A stretch of 64,000 bases of DNA from Podocnemis expansa (Eukaryota > Chordata > Testudines > Podocnemididae). Location: positions 34,060,167-34,124,166 of the forward strand of contig ML682005.1 of the NCBI GenBank assembly GCA_007922195.1, in the 5' to 3' direction. The notes under the pieces were generated by a model. That model saw nothing but the letters and a program-made list of their open reading frames with translations, did not search any database and was not told the origin of the DNA. Below, one piece after another: positions 57,993-64,000 of this stretch; position 1 is the first letter of the stretch; every line of letters starts with the position of its first letter. Made by a program: the position numbers and the translations under genes.

Positions 57993-59963
57993 ACATCTTT
58001 TTATTACATTGACAGAAATGTGGCCAACCATACTCAAACTAAGTACTGCATGATTCTAAAATCCAGTCTTCATAAACAAAAGCAGGTACCAGTCTTAACC
58101 TTAATTATCTGTGGATCTGAGACATGACTTTGGTGATTAGTGGATCCATAAGCTCAACTAAATGATAACACTGATGAGAATTTATCTTCCTTTCACCTCA
58201 ATACATCTTCAAATCAGCTGGCCTATCAGGATCTGATGTACCATACATATTGATCATCAACCCTAGCCATTCTTCATGTTATACAAATACTAAATACAAA
58301 TTGTCAGAAATTGGCACTATAATTTTTTAATATTCCACTCCAGATAGAAGAGTAATGTGACTGTTCAGGAGTCTGGAGAAGAGTTCCCCAAATACAGGAT
58401 ACTCTCAAACATAGGAGAACTATACACATACAACTTTTAAAATTCCAAAAGAGCTTGTTTGAATTTTTATTCTGTAGTAAGAAGGGTTGAATAGAGTGCT
58501 TAAGGATCTTGGGCCTCATTTTGAATTACAGCTTTCAGTTTTGTTCCTGTATTTTTTTTCCAGGAGAGTTTGTTTACATTTTGATGCTAAACACCTAACT
58601 GAATCTATTCAGATGTCCATGTTATAAAATATTTTTGCCTGCAAACTTATGTTTGCAGTGGTTTGGGGTGGCCCAAAACTGGAGGCTCCCTTGAGGTCTT
58701 TGAAGGGAAAACAAAGTCTTATATTTTTCTATTTTAACAAAATATACTGTTTGAGGGGTATTCCCTAAATGCTACATACAAGGCCCTTTTTCATGTGAAG
58801 ATATTTTGATATATTGCACAAGGAAGCATGTTCCTGAGAAAAGGACCCTTTATGAAAATAATCTTCTCAAAAGTTCTCTGTTGGTTACATGGGGTGTGGG
58901 AGTGGTTAAGGCAGGGAAACTAGACTGAGTACCTCTCCTGATTCCAACAGTACTGTCTTTTCATTAGGCAGAGTACAATAACCTGTGACTCCTTTTTTTA
59001 AAAAAAAATCATTCAAGACTGTTCTGGAAAACTAAGTACCAACATAAAGTATTTCCACATCTACTTACTCCTAATTACCTGAGAAAAAGAGTATTGGAAT
59101 TACAACTCCAATCAGTTGGGGGGGACGGCCATTCCTCTTGTCTTAAATGTATTACTACAAGTGAATCTATTTTAAATGCTGTGATGTGATCTTTGATGTC
59201 CAATAAATATTTGAGTGGATCATAAGAGTTAAAATGAAAAAAAAAAAAAAAAAAGGATCAGGGTGACTGGGGTGGCAAAAACATTGATATATCTTTACAA
59301 AGATCTAAACATTCTTAGAGTTGAGGTTTCAAAATCATCCTGAGATCACGTATCTGGGCATACAATTCCTCTACCTGCATACACAGATAAATATTATAAA
59401 TGCGGATTTGATAATTTATAGGATGAGAAACAATGGAAAACCTTTGAACTTTTCTCAAACACTAAACACAAATTTCAAATCAGCTCTACAAATGAACATC
59501 TATTTACATTTATAGTTACCTGATTTGTTCGTGCAAATACCAAATTCCTCTTGAAAATGCAGACTCTGTATGTAGACAGGTATATTTGTATGCATATGTA
59601 AATCTATCACTTTTCAAACATCAGAAGATGTTTTTATATTGTGTGGGTAACTTACGTACAAAAAAGATTTGCTTTTATATTGAAATTGGGCAGATGAAAG
59701 TTTGAATTTTAGATCTATTTATTTTGCTGACATCAATGGTGGTGATTTTTTGTAGATTATCTTTATTATATTTGTAGACTTGCTATACTGTCTAACTTCC
59801 ATCAGTGCATTTTCACCTCACCTCAAAATACTCGTCTCTTCTGTCAAGGGACATATTACTTTTACCCAATCTCCTTGCTGATCAGCGTATGTTCTATATT
59901 ATGCGTGCAGTTTTCTAAAGGGTCATCCTTCATTTTGAAAGGATGAGAAATGCAGGACACATA
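57993..59963. other. AT-rich non-coding stretch, one possible SINE head
   Basis: No gene supported. At 58,890-58,990 the order 'gtggttaaggcagggaaact', 'agactgagtacctctcctga' and 'ttccaacag' loosely resembles the tRNA-like head of a MIR-type SINE (confidence about 0.3). An A-run lies at about 59,236-59,255. Confidence 0.45.
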
Positions 59964-60506
59964 GGCTGTGTCTACATTGTGGGCTATTTTAAGTTGATTT
60001 CACAAAGTTGCTTTTAAGTCAATTTTGGTAAGTTGACTTAGGGATATGTTTATACTAATACACACACCCCAGGCCCAGGCTCAGCACAACCTGGCCCCGG
60101 GTCTCCAATCCAGCTCTGGGGTCCTGATCTGGCTCCTGCCACTGCCGGCAAGTGTCTAGGAACCAGATTGGGCTCTTAGCGCCTTGCTGCTGGTGGCAGG
60201 AGCTGGCTCCCAGCCCTGCCACCTTCCAGAAGGGGCTGGGAGGTGGATTGGGCTCCTAGGCCCTTGCTGCCAGCAGCTGGGGCCAGATTGGGTCTGTGGA
60301 GCCAGATCGGGACCTGAGGCAGGGCAGGGGGAGGGATCCGTGCCCCTTCCTGTCCTCAAAAGTCAACTTAATGTTTAAGTTGACTTTCAGAGCAGGCATT
60401 AAGGCAACTTAAGCAAATACTTAAGTTGACATGATAAATTTTGAATGGGGCCAGGGAGTACCTTAGTTTAGGTTAAGCTGACCTAAGGCTTCAGTTTACA
60501 CATGCT
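59964..60506. mobile_element. MITE with GGCTGTGTCTACATT-type ends and a GC-rich core
   Basis: The left end is GGCTGTGTCTACATT. The right end in reverse is AGCATGTGTAAACTG, flanked by TA on both sides. Subterminal parts repeat 'aagttgac' and 'gtcaactta' in both orientations. The core at 60,066-60,350 is GC-rich with loose repeats of 'ccagattgggctcctag'. No transposase. Confidence 0.55.
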
Positions 60507-60705
60507 TATAGATATTATGGAGATGGGAAGCATAGTAATGCCTATGAAGACACGAATGTGATGTTTAGCAGCTTGGTATGGAGGATATAAATTTGTTAAG
60601 GATGTGGTAGGCAATGATGAAGAGTTTGCAGAAGGCCCACTTGGTATATGATGGTGTAAATCACTTACAAATCACTGGTTTAATTTTAACTGTGTCATTG
60701 TCTAA
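60507..60705. other. Short spacer
   Basis: Nothing recognised. Confidence 0.4.
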
Positions 60706-61372
60706 AAACCACCAAGGAGTCTTGTAACACTTCTAAAGCCTAACACATTTATTTATCACATGAGTTTTCATGGGAAACTAACAATCCCACTTCCTCAGAT
60801 GCTTGAAAATGGAAAACAGACAAAGGAAGGAAAATAAATGCAGGTAAGTATAAGGTCATAGGATCAAGTAAGACTATTTCAACAAATCAAAGCAGTTGTT
60901 CAGATTCAAACAGTTTGAGATAGAAAGGAGGGGAGGTAGAAAAACAAGCAGAATCATCTTTAATAAGAGAGCCAGGAGACACTCCTATTTAAACTCAAGA
61001 CAACATAGTCATATGCAAATTCGATACCATTGTTTTGGGATTAAATAGGGATATCTTCTGGCTCTTTTAAAGGTGATTTTGCCTTTTCTTTGCCTTCCTT
61101 CAACCTCCCCTCCTTCTACTATGCTGTTCCACACTATCTGACTCTAAGCAACTGTTTTGATTTGCAGAAACAGTCTGACCTGATCCTCTGACTTACATTT
61201 CCCTGCATTTATTTTCCTCCAATTCTATAGGTTCTCCATCAAGCAGCATCTGACAAAGTGGGACTTTCTCCCATGAAAACTCTTGCAATAAATAAATTTT
61301 TAGTCTTTGGAAGTGTCACAGAAATCCTTGTTTGTTTAGCTCAACTAGACTGACATGGCTACCCTTTTGGAG
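60706..61372. mobile_element. Inverted pair of Penelope-like element 3' regions, about 660 bp
   Basis: The left arm (60,706 to about 61,020) is the PLE 3' region in reverse: 'ccaaggagtcttgtaacac', 'cacatgagttttcatggg' and 'aatcccacttcctcagatgc', then the upstream untranslated part. The right arm (about 61,040-61,372) is the same region forward: 'cagtctgacctgatcctc', 'tgacaaagtgggactttc' and 'ataaataaatttttagtctt', then 'tagactgacatggctaccc'. The arms extend almost to a common centre near 61,023. Their order matches the PLE at 53.3-55.3 kb. Confidence 0.75.
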
Positions 61373-63052
61373 ATTGTTCAAAATGATTCCCTATCTTAGC
61401 CACAGCTGCGATCTTAGAACTTTCCTGCTGGTAAATGCAACACAAAGAGGTCAAGTGACCCAGGAGATCTTTAGGTTACAACCAGGCAAGTCAAAGGAAA
61501 GGATAAATCTTCCATTCACCTATAATCCATTGCTGTCCACAAAGTGATACAATAGTTGTGATATTTATCTGCACCATGGCATGGTCCAAATCATATTCCT
61601 TCTCTCTCATCCACTATTTCTTTTGTAAGCTACATTAGTATACTTCAGGAAAGCCTGAGTAGATGTTTGTGCAAGGAATAATTCACTGTTCAAGAAAATA
61701 GTGTCCCTCAACCATGAATCCTTCAATGGCACTTAAAACATTGTATATCTTTTTCCAAGTGACCTCTCAAAGATCAGAACATAAAACAAGGACTGAACAG
61801 TCATGAGTTTTTGATTAGTGGCATTTCACCTATGAATTTGAATGCAAGATGCAAATGACAAGCAATTATAATTTTTACAGCTAACATTCTAATGTACACA
61901 GCAATAGATTTACATAAATCATACTTAATTTTACAAAAATAAAAATTATCTTGTATCTCTCTGCTACAGTAGATGAGTTTTAAAGGCACCAGGCTTCTAT
62001 AATGCCTTGAACATCTCAAGCCAAGTTAATGTTCATTACTTATGCTACAGTGTTTGAGTCTGGGGATGCTTTATGGAGGAAAACAAGCTGGAACAATGTA
62101 CAGTAAATGCCAGCCAAACTGAAAAAGTGTGTTTTTATTTTTGTGAAATACTGTTGTTTTTATAGTGGGATTGTCATTAGCAAGATATAGGAAAAGCTAA
62201 CCAATCTCATAAAACAGAACAGCAACTGTAGCTAAATAAATTATTCTTCATTATGAAGATTCTTGCCTAATACTGTACTTGCAGTTCACAAACATCAGGA
62301 AGAAAGACAGCAAATTTCAGAACATAGCATATTTTAGTCTCTACTGTCTTAAAGCAACTCTTGACCTCCCTTGCCTTATTTTCCTTGGGAACTATTTTGA
62401 TGGGAATTTGGGATTTTGATTAAAATAACCTTTTTTTTTTTTCCTCCAAACAGTGTCTGTTTGCTGCTTAGATTTCACTTTTTGACAAAACCCTTTCAAC
62501 AGAAATGATACTGCATTCAAAAGTTTCTAAGTGACCTAGCAGACTAAATGTCACGGACTTTTAATTATACTGCTTCTCCTAAGTAGGGATGAGTAAATTC
62601 AGAATTATTCAGTTAGCTGGTCAATTTTGAAAAATTCTGAAAATTGTTTTGGGTCAGACCAAAATGAAATTTTTTCACATTTTTTCAGTCAATTAAAAGC
62701 TTGGGATGTGGAGTTTGGGGCAAATGACATTATTTGACTTGAAATGAAATGTTTATTTTGAGTTCAAGCACTTTAAAAAAACAAGTATTAATAAAATTAA
62801 AGGAGTTTTTGAAACAAAAAGTCAATTCAAACTGAAAAACTGAATGTTGTTTTGGAAATGTCAATATTTAGGCTAATAATTCAGCAAAATCTACAAATAT
62901 TTGAAAAACATTTTGGTGTCACTGAATATGGAAAAAAGTTTCCTTCAGCAATAAACCTACAAAGGGATTTGATAGAGATATAATCAACAACAAAAGAGTA
63001 ATAAGAGTGTAAGATGGCACACATCCTTGACCAGAGATACAATAGTCTCTTT
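61373..63052. other. AT-rich non-coding stretch
   Basis: No gene supported. The 62.6-62.95 kb part has recurrent 'tgaaattttttc' and 'gaaacaaaaagtc' motifs of the diffuse repeat group discussed in the findings. Confidence 0.5.
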
Positions 63053-63214
63053 GGCTATGTCTACACTAGCAAATTAGTTCCATTTAAACAAGCTTAATAA
63101 AAGTTCAAACTAGCAGTTAGTTAGAACTAAATGCAGCTTAGCTTGAACTAACTTTCAAACTACTTAGTTCAGACTAACCAAGTCTGAACTAAGATTTTAG
63201 GTGAAAACATAGCT
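63053..63214. mobile_element. Short MITE, 162 bp
   Basis: The left end is GGCTATGTCTACACTA. The right end in reverse is AGCTATGTTTTCACC. The interior is almost wholly built of 'ttagtt', 'gaact' and 'agttcaa' words in both orientations, so the element folds on itself. Non-coding. Target duplication unclear. Confidence 0.6.
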
Positions 63215-64000
63215 CTATCTTAAAAATGAAAACATTTTCCCCTCCTGTATTAAGCAAATACACGTCTAATTATTAAAAAAAAAAAAAGCAAACAGAAGAA
63301 AAACCTCCATAGGTGCAATGAGGCAGAACCACCTTTTCTGAATGATAGATTTTGCATTTCTTCAATTTTGCATTAACATTTTCTTGCATTTAAAATGTTA
63401 TAAAGAATACCTTGTACCAGTTTTACCTGTTTTTCGGTTTTGGAAAGGGCAGTGTGACACACATGGAAATTGAACATTTTTGGAGGTTGGAAAATGTCAC
63501 CAAATAATCCCATGAACAACCCATAGAAGCTGCAAGTTATCCCTTAAAAGAAAAGAACAATCCACAGGTAACAGATAGCTAGTCTTAAGAGGAACAAATT
63601 AAGTACATTAAAAAATAATATACCTTAAACCCCACACAGATGAAGTTAATTATAAACTTTTGTACTATAAAGGTTAGAAATATAAAGTGAGGTATACGCA
63701 AGCAGGATACCACATTTCATTATTCAGTGGGTTTAGTGTTTCTAGCATGTCTGATACCTGCATAAAAAAACCTAAGGTTAGGAAAGGGGAATTTAATTTA
63801 TAGCCTTCTGAATATTTAGTCACTTGCAGTTGAAAAGAATATTTGATCTTAAAGTACAAATAGAAACATAGAACAGAAAGCTGAAGCATATTCTAAGAGC
63901 CATAGAGAAATGTAAAAGGGGAAATTATTTTGAGGGTTAAGGGAAATAAATGGGAAAGAGATGCACCAAATGAAGAAAATGAGAAAGAAGAGAAAATGGA
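63215..64000. other. AT-rich non-coding stretch
   Basis: No gene recognised. An A-run lies near 63,275-63,287. Confidence 0.5.

Overview
This window is vertebrate nuclear DNA, most likely from a non-avian sauropsid. A turtle is my first guess and a crocodilian the alternative. The reasons are the mix of CR1 LINEs (old and fairly recent copies, in both orientations), Penelope-like element (PLE) 3' tails, MIR/L2-like SINE debris, a tRNA-headed SINE with a CR1-type tail, and many short non-autonomous DNA transposons. The base composition is AT-rich, with isolated GC-rich islands that coincide with transposons or LTR-like sequence. Assignments to repeat families rest on remembered family features, not on a database search.

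I see no convincing host protein-coding gene, tRNA gene, rRNA gene or CRISPR array. All open frames are short. The only ones with recognisable protein content are decayed retroelement pieces: a CR1 LINE (42,403-45,748), an older CR1 (35,049-36,428) and a PLE with a GIY-YIG-like endonuclease (53,330-55,280). The window reads as an intergenic or intronic desert filled by transposable elements.

Layout. 1-13 kb: PLE tail inverted pair (970-1,168), hAT-like elements (3,216 and 10,300), CR1 and MIR fragments, a Harbinger-like MITE carrying a nested hAT (8,560-9,214), and a tRNA/CR1 SINE (12.6 kb). 13-24 kb: hAT nested in hAT (13.1 kb), a second Harbinger-like MITE (14.0 kb), LTR-like sequence (15.0 and 16.7 kb), microsatellites, a C18/G18 homopolymer palindrome (19.05 kb), and two adjacent tandem arrays of about 81 and 87 bp (22.7-23.2 kb). 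24-42 kb: CR1 fragments, one split by a hAT with perfect 8-bp target duplications (30.7 kb), the old CR1, and a 2-kb GC-rich hAT-type element (37.2-39.2 kb). 42.4-45.7 kb: the best-preserved CR1, with the ORF1 esterase tail, endonuclease and reverse transcriptase all broken by stops and frameshifts. 46-64 kb: further MITEs, and a PLE split by a 995-bp CpG-rich foldback MITE (54,217-55,211). It continues with an LTR-like GC block, a CR1 tail beside a (TCAA)n tract, and a large PLE inverted repeat (60.7-61.4 kb).

The most informative content is the set of nested insertions with intact target-site duplications, which give a relative order of transposition: CR1 and PLE first, then hAT and Harbinger-like elements. 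I do not see a new biological system with any confidence. The better leads are the CpG-rich foldback MITE, the PLE inverted pairs, and the in-frame 29-residue hydrophobic repeat at 22.9-23.2 kb.
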